Below are positions 6,349 to 6,439 of a DNA stretch of 6,439 bases, piece by piece. The stretch spans positions 1 through 6,439 of the forward strand of contig JAITIE010000114.1 of the NCBI GenBank assembly GCA_031279615.1. Reading direction: 5' to 3'. Under the pieces are notes generated by a model. The model did no database searches. It worked only from the letters and a program-made list of their open reading frames with translations, and was not told the DNA's origin. Positions within the stretch are counted from its first letter, which is position 1; every line of letters starts with the position of its first letter. This DNA is from Candidatus Margulisiibacteriota bacterium. Its GTDB lineage: Bacteria; Margulisbacteria; Termititenacia; Termititenacales; Termititenacaceae. A program made the position numbers and the translations under genes.

Positions 6349-6439
6349 AAAAATAAATATGACAGCCCCCGCTGAATTTTAAATTAAAATAATCCGTGGA
6401 AGGCTCTTGGTCTGCTGTAAAATACCGAGTAAAAGTTCT
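6347..6439 (-). CDS. C-terminal end of a probable outer-membrane beta-barrel protein (5' part outside window)
   Basis: Read on the minus strand from the window edge, 30 codons are open and end at TAA (6349-6347). They give RTFTRYFTADQEP, then STDYFNLKFSGGCHIYF. The ending FSGGCHIYF closely resembles LSGGLHLYF at the end of the next gene downstream, with SGG-H-YF identical and a terminal Phe. The preceding alternating residues (YFNLKF) fit a final beta-strand of an outer-membrane barrel. The stop lies 12 nt before the ATG of the neighbouring gene and touches its Shine-Dalgarno, as expected for two genes of one operon. The fragment is too short to tell whether this protein also has a PEGA domain. 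The evidence is the open frame, the stop position and the matching tail; the function is unknown. Confidence 0.72.
   Translation of the reverse strand, partial: RTFTRYFTADQEPSTDYFNLKFSGGCHIYF

Noticed and set aside
6350..6439. An AT-rich intergenic promoter region for the PEGA-barrel gene
   Set aside because: The stretch is an open frame on the minus strand ending in a barrel-type C-terminus, so the AT-rich hexamers are better read as coding sequence.

Overview
The window looks like a piece of chromosome from a Gram-negative-type (diderm) bacterium that I cannot place with confidence. The diderm call rests on a Sec-exported protein with a predicted C-terminal beta-barrel ending in Phe at the right, plus the tail of a second protein with the same ending. 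The sequence has moderate GC, many AAA/AAT and GGC/GCC codons, weak Shine-Dalgarno sites on several genes, and divergent versions of otherwise conserved proteins. That mix fits an uncultured candidate lineage (Margulisbacteria- or Elusimicrobia-like is a guess only). No mobile elements, RNA genes or CRISPR repeats were seen. Coding density is nearly complete and no gap exceeds 20 bases.

Left and centre, plus strand (1-5174): five genes head to tail with overlaps or very short gaps, which reads as one transcript. They are cysE (serine acetyltransferase, 5' end outside the window), cysS (cysteinyl-tRNA synthetase), nadC (quinolinate phosphoribosyltransferase), a FeoB-like ferrous-iron permease with an eroded GTPase domain, and a small protein joining a DtxR-type dimerisation domain to a FeoA (SH3-like) domain. 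The junctions are TAATG (cysE/cysS), 15 nt (cysS/nadC), ATGA (nadC/feoB-like) and 8 nt (feoB-like/feoA-like). The first two genes make cysteine and charge it onto tRNA, the third makes the NAD precursor, and the last two form an apparent iron-uptake pair.

Right, minus strand (5146-6439): three genes run toward the plus-strand operon. In their reading order they are the last 30 codons of an envelope-type protein cut by the window edge, a complete signal peptide + PEGA + beta-barrel protein, and a small YkgJ-like cysteine-cluster protein. The cysteine-cluster gene ends inside the 3' end of the feoA-like gene, a 29-nt tail-to-tail overlap.

The most noteworthy points are the Feo pair and the hidden partial gene at the right edge. 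The permease keeps an intact P-loop but lacks the guanine-specificity Asp and other switch residues. Its partner keeps the DtxR dimerisation fold but has neither the DNA-binding winged helix nor the usual Glu-His metal ligands. The hidden partial gene has a C-terminus that matches that of its downstream neighbour, suggesting a tandem family of outer-membrane proteins.
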